Below, piece by piece: positions 1-8,279 of a stretch of 64,000 nt of DNA. Position numbers and translations under genes: made by a program. Source of the stretch: Rhizobacter koreensis. GTDB lineage: Bacteria > Pseudomonadota > Gammaproteobacteria > Burkholderiales > Burkholderiaceae_C. The stretch is from the NCBI RefSeq assembly GCF_013366375.1, contig NZ_JABWMJ010000001.1, positions 620,001 through 684,000 of the forward strand. Direction: 5' to 3'. The notes below the pieces were generated by a model. That model saw nothing but the letters and a program-made list of their open reading frames with translations. It searched no databases and was not told the origin of the DNA. The first letter of the stretch is position 1; each line of letters starts with the position of its first letter.

Positions 1-145
1 TCACCTGGCCATCCTTGGGCGACACGATCCGGGTCTCGGCGCCTGCCTCGTCGAGCGCCTTGCGCGGCTCGGTCATCTCGACCTGCTCGAAGCCGTCCGT
101 CACCAGGATCGCGACCTTCAGGCCGTCGAGAGTCTCGTTCGCCAT
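1..145 (-). CDS. DJ-1/PfpI family protein, N-terminal part only
   Basis: The first 48 residues of a minus-strand protein are present; the rest lies beyond the left edge. The segment shows the start of a DJ-1/PfpI fold: a beta strand (KVAILVTDGFEQVEM) containing the DGFE motif whose acidic residue supports the nucleophilic Cys in this family, then a helix (RKALDEAGAET) and the strand RIVSPKDG. Members include YhbO/PfpI-type glyoxalase III, deglycase or general stress proteins; the exact activity cannot be judged without the missing Cys region. AAGAAAAG lies just upstream of the ATG. A second PfpI protein is encoded at 9000-9764 on the other strand, so the island has this function at both ends. 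Family assignment is firm and function is inferred. Confidence 0.85.
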   Translation of the reverse strand, partial: MANETLDGLKVAILVTDGFEQVEMTEPRKALDEAGAETRIVSPKDGQV

Positions 146-332
146 TCTTTTCTTCTCCTCTGACAAGCCGTCGCTTCAAGTTCTGCCTTGTCAATCCCCA
201 ACGCCTCAACCAACCGACCGTCTGCCCCCGGCCTGCCGGCGTCCGGACGGCGACGCGGACATGCCGTCCACGCGAGCTTCCGCTTCGCGCAACCCCGTGC
301 GGAGCCACGCGGCCGCGCGCGCACCGCCTGCT

Positions 333-641
333 CTACGCGGGCTGCTTTTCCGCGACGACATCGAGTTGCTCGATCGTGGGTTTCTCGAAGAGCACCCCGG
401 TGTTCTCACCGAGCGCTTTCGCGACATCCCCCGACAGGTGCGCCTGGCGCCCGTCTTCGTCCGGAAAGGCGTCGAAGATGCCGAACGACGAGGGTCCGAA
501 CTGGATCCCGAACCACCTGAGGGTCTTGGGCTCGCCCTCGACGATCGACAGCCCCTGGTTCAAGAAGCCGCGGACGTCGTCCTCCCTGCCGGGCAGTGCT
601 TCGAGGCGTACCAGAAGCGCTTTGCTGACTTGTGTGGCCAT
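333..641 (-). CDS. Antibiotic biosynthesis monooxygenase (ABM) domain protein
   Basis: A 102-residue protein that is a single dimeric alpha/beta-barrel ABM domain. It opens with the usual beta strand (KALLVRLEALPGRED), continues with a helix around residues 20-35 and a strand (RWFGIQFGPSSFGIFDAF), and ends with the strand-helix segment typical of YgiN-like quinol monooxygenases. Cofactor-free oxidation of quinols, or binding of reactive metabolites, is known for relatives; the substrate is unknown here. It lies between a PfpI gene and an FmdB-type gene on the same strand, so it is probably part of the stress island. Length is normal for a one-domain ABM protein. The 187 bases between it and the PfpI gene hold no recognisable gene. 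Confidence 0.8.
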   Translation of the reverse strand: MATQVSKALLVRLEALPGREDDVRGFLNQGLSIVEGEPKTLRWFGIQFGPSSFGIFDAFPDEDGRQAHLSGDVAKALGENTGVLFEKPTIEQLDVVAEKQPA

Positions 642-764
642 CTTGGGTCTCTCCGTTGCTCGGTTCGTGTTGTCGCGACGATCAGAATGCGCCTGTGGCC
701 GCCTCGTCGACCGTCCGATCCTGCTCGCCGCAGCCCCTGCTCACCGCTATGGTCCGGACCGCGC

Positions 765-1097
765 TCAGCGTCCGCTTCGACGCAGCGGCCCGCTCGACGA
801 GAACACATGGCCGCCCTTCGAAGACAGTGCGCTCGGCATGGGCCACCGGCGCACGCAACAGCCGCAGCCGGCGGGATGGGCCGCCATCGTAGGGCGTCGG
901 CTGCTCGCATGACGCTCGTTCGCGGCGAGGGCGCTGCGCCGGGTCGGGTCCATGTCGGCGATGGCCGGCGCACTGACGAGCCTCCGCGCCGCCCCGTTGC
1001 CGCAGCCCGGGCATGCGCATGGATCACGGAACTGCGCCATGGACCGCATCGCCGTGAACGGCCCGCACGCCAGGCACTGATAGTCGTAGATCGGCAT
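765..1097 (-). CDS. FmdB-type zinc-ribbon protein with CGCC tail
   Basis: A 110-residue protein starting MPIYDYQCLACG, the hallmark of the FmdB/CxxC-CxxC regulatory protein family. Two CxxC pairs (residues 8-11 and near 29-32) should bind one zinc; the following ARRLVSAPA segment is also family typical. The roughly 60-residue C-terminal part is low complexity but contains a GCGCC cluster, which standard FmdB proteins of about 70-80 residues lack. A paralogue at 5414-5743 keeps the same N-terminal ribbon and the same GCGCC cluster, so the tail is conserved and probably functional, perhaps as a second metal or redox site (inference). FmdB was named from a formamidase operon; its molecular role is still vague. 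Confidence 0.8.
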   Translation of the reverse strand: MPIYDYQCLACGPFTAMRSMAQFRDPCACPGCGNGAARRLVSAPAIADMDPTRRSALAANERHASSRRPTMAAHPAGCGCCVRRWPMPSALSSKGGHVFSSSGPLRRSGR

Positions 1098-1145
1098 GGC
1101 ATCCTCGATGCGTGAGGCAGTGGAGAGAGGGGCTACGGAGCGCCG

Positions 1146-2318
1146 TCAAGGTGCGAACACCGCGCGGACGCAGCCGTCGGTCTTGTGCTTGAACATCTCG
1201 TAGCCGCGCGGCCCGTCCTCGAGTGAAAAGCGGTGCGTGGCAAGGTAGGCGGGGTTCAGCTCACCCTTCTGGGCATGTGCGAGCAGCCGGTCCATGTAGG
1301 CCTGCCCATGCTGCTGGGCGGTGCGCACCGTCATCCCCTTGTTCATGATCGCGCCCATCGGGAACTTGTCGATCAGCCCGTAGACGCCGAGCACCGACAG
1401 CGTGCCGCCCTTGCGGCAGGCCATGATGGCCTCGCGCAGCGCCTGGCCGCGGTCGGTCTCCAGGCGCAGCGCCTGCTTGACGCGGTCATAGGCGTATTGC
1501 GGTCCGGTCCCGTGCGCCTCCATTCCGACCGCGTCGATGCAGGAGTCGGGGCCGCGTCCGCCCGTCATCTCCTTCAGCGTCTCCAACACGCTGTCAACCT
1601 GCGTGTAGTCGATCGTCTCGGAGCCGGCGTGTTCGCGCGCCATTTGCAGTCGCTCGGGGAACCGGTCGATCGCGATCACCCGCTCGGCCCCCATCAGCCG
1701 TGCGCTCTGCTGCGCCATCAGGCCGACCCCGCCGCAGCCCCAGACGGCGACGGTGTCGCCCGGCTGGATGTCGCAGAAGTCGGCGCCCATGTAGCCGGTG
1801 GGCGCCGCATCGGATAGAAACAGCGCGGTCTCGTCGGCCACTCCCTCGGGAACCTTGAAGCAGTCGTTGTCTGCGAACGGTATGCGCACGTATTGCGCGT
1901 GCGCGCCGGCGTAGCCGCCGAACGCGTGGGTGTAGCCGTAGATGCCCGCCGTGTGATACCCGCCGAGCAGCGGCTCCTGCAGTTCGGGCTTGGGGTGCGT
2001 GTTGTCACACAACGAGTACATGTTGTGCCGGCAATACCAGCATTGACCGCAGACGATGAACGACGGGACGACCACGCGGTCGCCCTTCCGGATGCGCGTC
2101 ACCCGGGACCCGACATCCTCGATCACGCCCATGAACTCGTGGCCGATCACGTCGCCCGCCTTCATCGTCGGGATATAGCCGTCGATGAAGTGGAGGTCCG
2201 AGCCGCAGGTGGTCGACAAGCTGACGCGCAGGATGGCGTCGTGGGGGTTGACGATCTCGGGGTCACGCACCGTGCCGACGCGCAGGTCGTTGACGCCGTT
2301 CCAGTAGAGCGCTCGCAT
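1146..2318 (-). CDS. Zinc-dependent alcohol dehydrogenase (MDR family)
   Basis: A 390-residue medium-chain dehydrogenase/reductase. The catalytic zinc site is visible as CGSDLH near residue 38 and GHEFMG near residue 60; the structural zinc site is the four-Cys lobe CGQCWYCRHNMYSLC. The Rossmann motif GCGGVG is followed by IAIDRFPER, whose Asp suggests NAD rather than NADP. The chosen ATG at 2318 begins MRALYWNG, aligns with the family N-terminus and follows a GGAGA ribosome site; an in-frame start 66 bases upstream would add an unrelated tail. Oxidation of an alcohol or aldehyde is expected, substrate unknown. Two further MDR enzymes (5818-6972, 7100-8269) share this island. It lies 13 bases downstream of the SRPBCC gene, so the two probably form an operon. 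Confidence 0.9.
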   Translation of the reverse strand: MRALYWNGVNDLRVGTVRDPEIVNPHDAILRVSLSTTCGSDLHFIDGYIPTMKAGDVIGHEFMGVIEDVGSRVTRIRKGDRVVVPSFIVCGQCWYCRHNMYSLCDNTHPKPELQEPLLGGYHTAGIYGYTHAFGGYAGAHAQYVRIPFADNDCFKVPEGVADETALFLSDAAPTGYMGADFCDIQPGDTVAVWGCGGVGLMAQQSARLMGAERVIAIDRFPERLQMAREHAGSETIDYTQVDSVLETLKEMTGGRGPDSCIDAVGMEAHGTGPQYAYDRVKQALRLETDRGQALREAIMACRKGGTLSVLGVYGLIDKFPMGAIMNKGMTVRTAQQHGQAYMDRLLAHAQKGELNPAYLATHRFSLEDGPRGYEMFKHKTDGCVRAVFAP

Positions 2319-2331
2319 GATCTGGTCTCCC

Positions 2332-3096
2332 TCAGTGCGTGTCGGCGCGCGCAGCGGGCTGGCGCTCGGTGGTCGGGATCTCACCGGCCTCGACGAGGCT
2401 CTTGAAGCGCCGCAGCGCCCGATCCGCCATCAGCTCGAGCGGCGTGGTGCCGAGGAGCTTGACGGCCGCATGGCTGAGCGAGCCACCGGGCGGAGCGAAG
2501 CGGACGTGCAGGGTCGTGACGGTCCCGCGGTCTCCCTGCGCAGGGTGGAAGCGGACCGAGCCTTCGTTCGGGACCGGCGCGCTGGCGAGCGAGCGCCACC
2601 CGATGCTGCCGTCGGGGCCGTCGTCCACCGTTTCGGAGTCCCACTCGAAGGCCGGGGCGAGCGGCCCGCTGACCTTCCAGTGCATGCGGCCCTCGCCGGT
2701 CTCGCGCACGGTCGCGAAGCCGGCCATCAGCTGCGGCAGCGTCGTCGGGTCGAGCCAGCAGCGGCGAAGCTCGTCCGGCCCCTTGCCGATGGTGATCGAG
2801 CGCGCCACCTCCGGCTCGCCGCCGGAGGCGCCGTGCTGTCCGCTTGCGCCCGCTTTTGCGCGGTCGTGCTGCATGCCGCGCACGGCTCCTGCCGTCGCCA
2901 CGCCCGCAGCCGCGGTGAGCGCGAGCGCCATGCCGCGCTTCTTGCGGCTTCCCAGCCCGGCCACGAGCGCGGCGGTGCCGAGCGCGATGGGGATCCAGCC
3001 GATGCCTCGCATCGACCGGCTTGCCCACGCGTCGGGGGAAGGGCGGCCGGAGCGCGATGACTCGCCTCGTCGCCCGGCCACGTTGCCGCTTGCCAT
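2332..3096 (-). CDS. SRPBCC (polyketide cyclase-like) protein with N-terminal membrane segments
   Basis: A 254-residue protein. After a short polar N-terminus there is a hydrophobic stretch (IGWIPIALGTAALVAGLG) and a second weaker one (ALALTAAAGVATAGAV), so the protein is probably membrane anchored. From about residue 95 it matches the SRPBCC/START ligand-binding fold: ITIGKGPDELRRCWLD, LPQLM, then the FEWDSETVDDGPDGSIGWRS and GTVTTLHVRF strands, ending in a long C-terminal helix. In Burkholderiales such membrane-linked cyclase/dehydrase proteins often sit beside zinc alcohol dehydrogenases in stress clusters. The start at 3096 follows GGAAGGGG. The gene diverges from the PAS regulator; its ligand is unknown. 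Confidence 0.8.
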   Translation of the reverse strand: MASGNVAGRRGESSRSGRPSPDAWASRSMRGIGWIPIALGTAALVAGLGSRKKRGMALALTAAAGVATAGAVRGMQHDRAKAGASGQHGASGGEPEVARSITIGKGPDELRRCWLDPTTLPQLMAGFATVRETGEGRMHWKVSGPLAPAFEWDSETVDDGPDGSIGWRSLASAPVPNEGSVRFHPAQGDRGTVTTLHVRFAPPGGSLSHAAVKLLGTTPLELMADRALRRFKSLVEAGEIPTTERQPAARADTH

Positions 3097-3226
3097 GCTC
3101 GACCCCTTCCTGATCACGGCCGGATCCCGACGACCCGGCACCCTCACGAGGCGATCGGGAGTGCCGATGCCACGCGCAAGGCTGACCCCATCGATGCGGC
3201 GCGCGTATCCGGTTGATGCCTAGGGG

Positions 3227-5338
3227 GTGTCCCCGGACTTGGAACCCCCGAGAAGCCGAGAGCGCGGCACCCGATTGCCGCGCCGGCCATCTGCATTCGA
3301 TGACCTGCCGCAAACAGGCATTGTTCTTGCCGCACCCGCTTTGCTGTTCAATGACCTCCCAGGAAAATGCGCGACCTCTTGCGACGCACGTGCGGTATGC
3401 CGGGACGTGCGCACGGTCGCCGGGCAGGCCTGCGGCACGTGGCATCCGATGGCGGTGCCGGCGCGCGGGAGTGCCGCGGTGCCTGACGCACCAGGGGCCG
3501 TCCGTGGATCAAGCGATCCGAAGCGCGCAGGCGAACGGATCGCCGTCGAATTGCGGGAACTCGCCAGTCCGCTGCGGTTTCTCGAGGCGACGCTGTCGTC
3601 CATTCCCGACTTCGTCTACGCATTCGATCGGCAGAAAAGGTTCGTCTATGCCAACGAGGCGATGCTGGCGCTGTTCGGCCATCCCGCCGGCGGGTTGCTG
3701 GGCAGGAACTTCGCGGAGCTGGGCTACCCGGGCGAACTGACCGACCGGCTCAACGCGCACATCGACCGCGTCTTCAAGGACGGAGTGACCATCGAGGACG
3801 AGGTCTTCTACCGCAGCCCGACGGGCTACGCCGCCTACTTCGCCTTTCTGTGGGGGCCAGTGCGTGCCGACGACGGCTCGATTCCGCTCGTCGTGGGCGT
3901 GTCGCGCAATACGACGAAGAAACGTGCGTTCGTCGAGGCGCTGAAGCAGAGCGAGGCGCGCCTGCGCGCCGCGACCGAACTGGTCGGACTGGGCGTGTAT
4001 TCCTGGGACCCGGTCACCGGCGCGCTCGACTGGGACGAACGCGTGCGCGCGATGTGGGGCCTCGCGCCCGACGCGCCGGTCGACATGGAGGTCTACCGGG
4101 CGGGAATCCATCCGGACGATTGGAACCGCGTCCGCGATGCGATCGCTGCGTGCGCCGATCCGGCGGGAGACGGCCGCTACAAGATCGAATATCGGGTGCT
4201 GGGGCGCGACGGCGTGATGCGCCACATCGCCACTGCCGGCCGTACGACGTTCGAGGATGACCGCGCTGTGAACTTCATCGGTGCGGCCATCGACGTCACG
4301 GCGCAGCGCCGCTCCGAAGCCGCCATCCGAGCCAGCGAGGCGCAGTTCCGCAGCTTCGCCCAGCACAGCAGCAACCTGATCTGGATCGGCGACTCGGCCG
4401 GGCGCAGCATCACCTATCGCAGTGCCGCCTTCGAGAGGATCTGGGGGTCGTCATTCAAGAGCGCGCCCACGACGTTCGCAGGTTGGCTGCAGGTCGTTCA
4501 TCCCGACGACCGAAAGCAGGTCGAACGCGCGCTCGCGGCCGTCCAGGCAGGCGAGGTCGCGCAGTACAACTACCGCATCGTCCGTCCGGCCGACGGCACG
4601 ATCCGCTGGCTCCGCGACACCAGCTTTCCGATTTTCGACGACGCGGGCGAGGTGAGCCGGATCGGCGGGATCGCGGAGGACCTCACCCCGGAGGACCCTC
4701 GGCAGGTCTATGTGGTCAGTACCCGGGCGACCGAGGCGCGGCGCCTGATGACGCTGGTTCGGGCCTCCGGGTATCGCGCCCAGGTCTTCGAGAGTGCCTC
4801 CGCGTTCCTCGACGTTGCCGCGGTGCTGTCGCCCGGGTGCGTTCTCGTCGATCTGCGAGGGTCGCGGCTCCAGGGTCTCGCCGTCCCGCGCGAGCTCAGG
4901 GCGCGCTCCATCGCGCTGCCGACAATCGTGCTCGACGGGGCCGCTGCGGACGTGCCGTCGGCCGTCGCCGCGATGAAGGCGGGCGCGACCGACTACCTTC
5001 ATGTCACCGACGAGGAGTCCCTGCGCACCATGCTCGCCAATGCGATGTCCGAATGTGTCGGCACGACGCGGCCGACGACCAGCGACGAGACTGCCGCCGC
5101 TCGCCTGGCACGGCTGACACCACGCGAGCGCCAGGTGCTCCGGCATCTGGTCAGCGGCGAAACCAACAAGATGATGGGCCAGCAGCTCGGCATCAGCCCA
5201 CGCACGGTGGAGCTGCACCGTGCCCAGGTCATGAGTCGCCTGAACGCGAACAACCTGGCCGATCTGCTGCAGATCGCGCTCGGGGCGGGAATCGCACCGC
5301 TGACGAAGTCCAGCCCTCGGGACGGCAGGCCGGCTTAG
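3227..5338 (+). CDS. Triple-PAS, FixJ-type receiver, LuxR-HTH regulator
   Basis: Up to 703 residues. PAS domains lie at about 116-235, 245-365 and 370-487, a FixJ-like receiver at 493-607 and a LuxR/GerE helix-turn-helix at 628-690 (LTPRERQVLRHLVSGETNK, then ISPRTVELHRAQVM). The receiver keeps the phospho-acceptor-like Asp542 but lacks the acidic pair expected after the first strand and the Lys-Pro of the fifth strand, so phosphorylation is doubtful and the PAS domains may signal directly. The 5' end is uncertain: the GTG at 3227 adds about 100 low-complexity residues, and the ATG at 3449 would still include every domain. It is divergent from the SRPBCC gene and is probably the island's regulator. 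No cognate histidine kinase is visible. Confidence 0.88.
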   Translation: MSPDLEPPRSRERGTRLPRRPSAFDDLPQTGIVLAAPALLFNDLPGKCATSCDARAVCRDVRTVAGQACGTWHPMAVPARGSAAVPDAPGAVRGSSDPKRAGERIAVELRELASPLRFLEATLSSIPDFVYAFDRQKRFVYANEAMLALFGHPAGGLLGRNFAELGYPGELTDRLNAHIDRVFKDGVTIEDEVFYRSPTGYAAYFAFLWGPVRADDGSIPLVVGVSRNTTKKRAFVEALKQSEARLRAATELVGLGVYSWDPVTGALDWDERVRAMWGLAPDAPVDMEVYRAGIHPDDWNRVRDAIAACADPAGDGRYKIEYRVLGRDGVMRHIATAGRTTFEDDRAVNFIGAAIDVTAQRRSEAAIRASEAQFRSFAQHSSNLIWIGDSAGRSITYRSAAFERIWGSSFKSAPTTFAGWLQVVHPDDRKQVERALAAVQAGEVAQYNYRIVRPADGTIRWLRDTSFPIFDDAGEVSRIGGIAEDLTPEDPRQVYVVSTRATEARRLMTLVRASGYRAQVFESASAFLDVAAVLSPGCVLVDLRGSRLQGLAVPRELRARSIALPTIVLDGAAADVPSAVAAMKAGATDYLHVTDEESLRTMLANAMSECVGTTRPTTSDETAAARLARLTPRERQVLRHLVSGETNKMMGQQLGISPRTVELHRAQVMSRLNANNLADLLQIALGAGIAPLTKSSPRDGRPA

Positions 5339-5413
5339 CCGCGCCCGCTGCCACGGGTCGCGTCGCTGCGGGCGATGCACGTGTTCGATCGCGTCAGCGT
5401 CGCGCTGCAGCCA

Positions 5414-5743
5414 TCACGGCTCGCCGCGCCGGAACGGCCCGCTCGACGTGAAGATTCGGCCGCGCCCGGACAAGGCGCCGGGCAGCGGCATTCGGCGGAC
5501 GCAACAGCCGCAGCCCGCCGGGTGCGCCGGCGCCTGAGGCCGCGGGTCCGTCGCACCGGGCTCGTTGGCCGCGCCGGCGCGGCGGCCATGCGGCCCGCCG
5601 CGCGCGATCGCCGGTGCGCCGACCAATATGCGCGCCGCGTCGGCGCCGCACTCCGGGCATGCACAGAGGTCGCGGAACTGCGCCATCGGCCGCAGTGCCA
5701 TGAACGGCCCGCACCCCCGGCACTCGTAGTCGTAGATCGGCAT
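5414..5743 (-). CDS. FmdB-type zinc-ribbon protein, second copy
   Basis: A 109-residue paralogue of the protein at 765-1097. It begins MPIYDYECRGCG and carries the second pair CACPECG, giving the FmdB zinc ribbon, followed by ILVGAPAIARGG. The C-terminal half is rich in Ala, Gly, Pro and Arg but again contains the GCGCC cluster. The ATG at 5743 is chosen because it gives the canonical FmdB N-terminus; the same frame stays open upstream without family similarity. It is convergent with the PAS regulator (75 bases between stops) and lies 74 bases upstream of nothing but the fdhA stop codon, so it is transcribed after fdhA on the same strand and probably co-expressed. Molecular role unknown. Confidence 0.78.
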   Translation of the reverse strand: MPIYDYECRGCGPFMALRPMAQFRDLCACPECGADAARILVGAPAIARGGPHGRRAGAANEPGATDPRPQAPAHPAGCGCCVRRMPLPGALSGRGRIFTSSGPFRRGEP

Positions 5744-5817
5744 CGCGTCCTCGCGTGCGGGCTGTCCGGGAAGAGCGCAGGCAAGCCGAGCACGCGGCCA
5801 CGTGCCCGGCTCGAGGA

Positions 5818-6972
5818 TCACGCGGCGGGCTTGAGCACCACCTTGGTCCAGCCGTCGTCGCGAGCGTCGAAGTGCTGGTAGGCGTTCGGCGCCTCCCCGA
5901 GCGGCAGCTCGTGCGAGACGATGAAGGAGGGCTTCGCGCGGCCGGTCCAGATCAGGTCGCGCAGCTGCCGGTTGTACGCCTTCACGTTGCACTGGCCGGT
6001 TCCCATCGTCTGGCCCTTGAACCAGAAGAGGCCGTAGTCGAAAACGATCTCGCCCTGCTTGTAGAGCCGGTCCTGGGGCGCCGGATCCTGCGGCACGTAG
6101 ACGCCGACCACGCCGATCCCGCCGGTGAACTTCACCGACTTCACGAGGTCGTTCATGACCATGTTGGGGTGCTCGTGGCCCTCGGGGTCATGCGCCTGGT
6201 AGCCGACGCACTCGCAGCCGCGGTCGGCGCCGATACCGTTCGTGAGACTCATTACCTGATCCGCCGGCGAGTCCTTGGAATCGTCGATGACCACGGCACC
6301 GATGGATTCGGCGAGCCGCAGCCGATCGGGATGCCGGTCAACGACCATGACCATGCAGGCACCCTTGATCATCGCCGAGTGCGCGGCCATGAGGCCGACC
6401 GGACCGGCGCCGTAGATGACGACCGACTCGCCGGGACGCACGCCGGCGAGCTCGGTGACGTGCCAGCCGGTCGGGAAGATGTCGGCCAGCATCACGTAAT
6501 CGTTCTGCCGCTCCTGGGCGTCGGGCGGCAGCTTCAGGCAATTGAAGTCGCCGTACGGCACGCGCAGAAGGTCGGCCTGGCCGCCCCGATACGGCCCCAT
6601 GTCGGCAAATCCGTAGGCGGCGCCGGCCATGTTCGGCACCACGCTTCGATCCGCCGTGGTCAGGCAGAACGCGGTCAACCCGCGCTCGCAGTTCTTGCAG
6701 AAGCCGCAGCCGATATTGAACGGAATCGCCACCCAGTCGCCGACCTTGACGCGATCGACCGCGTTGCCGACTTCGATGACCTGACCGAGGTTCTCGTGTC
6801 CGAACACACCGCCTTGCGGGAAGTCGGTCCGACCCTCGTACATGTGCAGGTCGGAGCCGCAGATGTTGGTGCTGGTCATGCGGACCAGCACGTCGGTCGC
6901 GCGCTCGATCCCCGCATCGGGCACCTGCTGCACCGAAACGTCGCGCGGGCCGTTGTAGACGACTGCTCTCAT
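5818..6972 (-). CDS. fdhA: Glutathione-independent formaldehyde dehydrogenase-like enzyme
   Basis: A 384-residue zinc MDR enzyme. The catalytic zinc ligands lie in CGSDLHMYEGR and GHENLGQVIEVG, the structural zinc lobe is CGFCKNCERGLTAFC, and the nucleotide motif is GAGPVGLMAA followed by VVDRHPDRL. The insertion around DPEGHEHPNMVMNDLV is characteristic of the Pseudomonas putida-type formaldehyde dismutase/dehydrogenase group, which oxidises formaldehyde with tightly bound NAD and no glutathione. The start at 6972 (MRAVVYNGPRDV) is the family N-terminus. It is divergent from the ADH at 7100, and the shared 127-base region carries a FixJ-like box. A role in aldehyde detoxification is likely; the true substrate is inferred from family only. 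Confidence 0.88.
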   Translation of the reverse strand: MRAVVYNGPRDVSVQQVPDAGIERATDVLVRMTSTNICGSDLHMYEGRTDFPQGGVFGHENLGQVIEVGNAVDRVKVGDWVAIPFNIGCGFCKNCERGLTAFCLTTADRSVVPNMAGAAYGFADMGPYRGGQADLLRVPYGDFNCLKLPPDAQERQNDYVMLADIFPTGWHVTELAGVRPGESVVIYGAGPVGLMAAHSAMIKGACMVMVVDRHPDRLRLAESIGAVVIDDSKDSPADQVMSLTNGIGADRGCECVGYQAHDPEGHEHPNMVMNDLVKSVKFTGGIGVVGVYVPQDPAPQDRLYKQGEIVFDYGLFWFKGQTMGTGQCNVKAYNRQLRDLIWTGRAKPSFIVSHELPLGEAPNAYQHFDARDDGWTKVVLKPAA

Positions 6973-7059
6973 CACGTTCTCCCAATCTGGAGCCACAGGT
7001 TGCCGGAGAGCGTGGCAGGCCGTCTGCGGCCGGACCATCCGGTCGAGAACTAAGGACCC

Positions 7060-7067
7060 CTACGTAC
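7060..7067 (-). promoter_or_regulatory. FixJ-like box in the fdhA/adh divergent promoter
   Basis: Read on the minus strand this is GTACGTAG, matching the GTAMGTAG element recalled for FixJ-type LuxR regulators. It is followed by GGGTCCTTA and lies 87 bases upstream of the fdhA start and about 33-48 bases upstream of the ADH start. A FixJ-like regulator is encoded 1.7 kb away, which makes direct control plausible. A related string, TAGGGGGTGTCCCC, occurs at the start of the regulator gene near 3221. This is pattern matching only. Confidence 0.35.
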
Positions 7068-7099
7068 GGCACCGGCATTGCCAATCCAACGCCCCGTCA

Positions 7100-8269
7100 A
7101 TGACCGGAGTCACCATGCGAGCCATGACCTACCGCGGACCGTACCGGATCCGCGTGATCGACAAGCCGATTCCAGGGATCGAGCACCCACGAGATGCGAT
7201 CGTTCGCGTCACCCGCGCCTGCATCTGCGGCTCGGACTTGCACCTCTATCACGGCATGATGCCGGACACCCGCGTCGGCCAGACCTTCGGCCACGAATTC
7301 GTCGGTGTCGTCGAGGAGGTGGGGACCGACGTCCGCATGCTGAAGGTCGGCGACCGTGTCATCGTGCCGTTCAACATCTTCTGCGGGGAGTGCTACTTCT
7401 GCCAGAAGCAGCTCTTCAGCAACTGCCACAACGTCAATCCGAATGCAACCGCGGTCGGTGGCATTTACGGGTACTCGCACACCACCGGTGGTTACGACGG
7501 CGGACAGGCCGAATACGTGCGGGTGCCGTTCGCGGATGCCGGGCCGATGAAGATTCCGGACACGATCGACGACGACAACGCGGCGCTGTGCACGGACGCC
7601 TACCCCACCGGCTATCAGGCCGCCGAGATGGCGGAGATCAAGCGCGGCGATTCGGTGGTCGTGTTCGGCGCCGGACCGGTCGGTCTGTTCGCGGCGAAAT
7701 GCGCCTGGTTCATGGGTGCGGGGCGAGTGATGATCGTCGATCACTACGACTACCGGCTCGAGTTCGCGAAGCGGTTCGCGCAGTGCGAGACGCTCAACTT
7801 CCGCGACGTCCGCGACCCCGTCTGGACGCTCAAGAAGGAGTCGGACTGGCTGGGCTGGGACGCGGCCATCGACGCGGTCGGGTGCGACGCGAGCGGGGAC
7901 ACGCTGCATCGCTTCCTTGGCATCCGGCCATTCAAGCTGCAGGCCGGCGCGGCCAACGCGCTGAATTGGGCCATCGACTCGGTGCGCAAGGGAGGTGTCG
8001 TGTCGATCATCGGCGCCTACGGGCCGCCCTTCAACCTGGTCGCGATCGGCGACGCGATGAACAAGGGCCTGACGATCCGCACCAACCAGGCGAGCGTCAA
8101 GCGCAATCTGCCGCGCTGCATCGAGCACATCGAAGCCGGGCACATCAATCCCAAGGACGTGATCACCCATCGCTTCCCGCTCGAGGACATCAGCGAGGGT
8201 TATCACATCTTCGCCAGCAAACTTGATGAATGCATCAAGCCGATGGTGATTCCGTCCACCGCACACTGA
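7100..8269 (+). CDS. Zinc-dependent alcohol dehydrogenase (MDR family)
   Basis: A 389-residue zinc MDR enzyme related to the one at 1146-2318. The catalytic zinc motif is CGSDLHLYHG with GHEFVGVVEEVG, the structural zinc lobe is CGECYFCQKQLFSNC, and the cofactor site is FGAGPVGLFAAK followed by IVDHYDYRLEF. Either ATG at 7100 or ATG at 7115 (MRAMTYRGPYRIRV) could start it; the second fits the family better. It is the first gene of a plus-strand trio with a small membrane-anchored protein (10 bases downstream) and a PfpI protein, and is divergent from fdhA. Oxidation of an alcohol or hydroxy compound is expected, with substrate unknown. Confidence 0.88.
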   Translation: MTGVTMRAMTYRGPYRIRVIDKPIPGIEHPRDAIVRVTRACICGSDLHLYHGMMPDTRVGQTFGHEFVGVVEEVGTDVRMLKVGDRVIVPFNIFCGECYFCQKQLFSNCHNVNPNATAVGGIYGYSHTTGGYDGGQAEYVRVPFADAGPMKIPDTIDDDNAALCTDAYPTGYQAAEMAEIKRGDSVVVFGAGPVGLFAAKCAWFMGAGRVMIVDHYDYRLEFAKRFAQCETLNFRDVRDPVWTLKKESDWLGWDAAIDAVGCDASGDTLHRFLGIRPFKLQAGAANALNWAIDSVRKGGVVSIIGAYGPPFNLVAIGDAMNKGLTIRTNQASVKRNLPRCIEHIEAGHINPKDVITHRFPLEDISEGYHIFASKLDECIKPMVIPSTAH

Positions 8270-8279
8270 GGAGCCCGAC

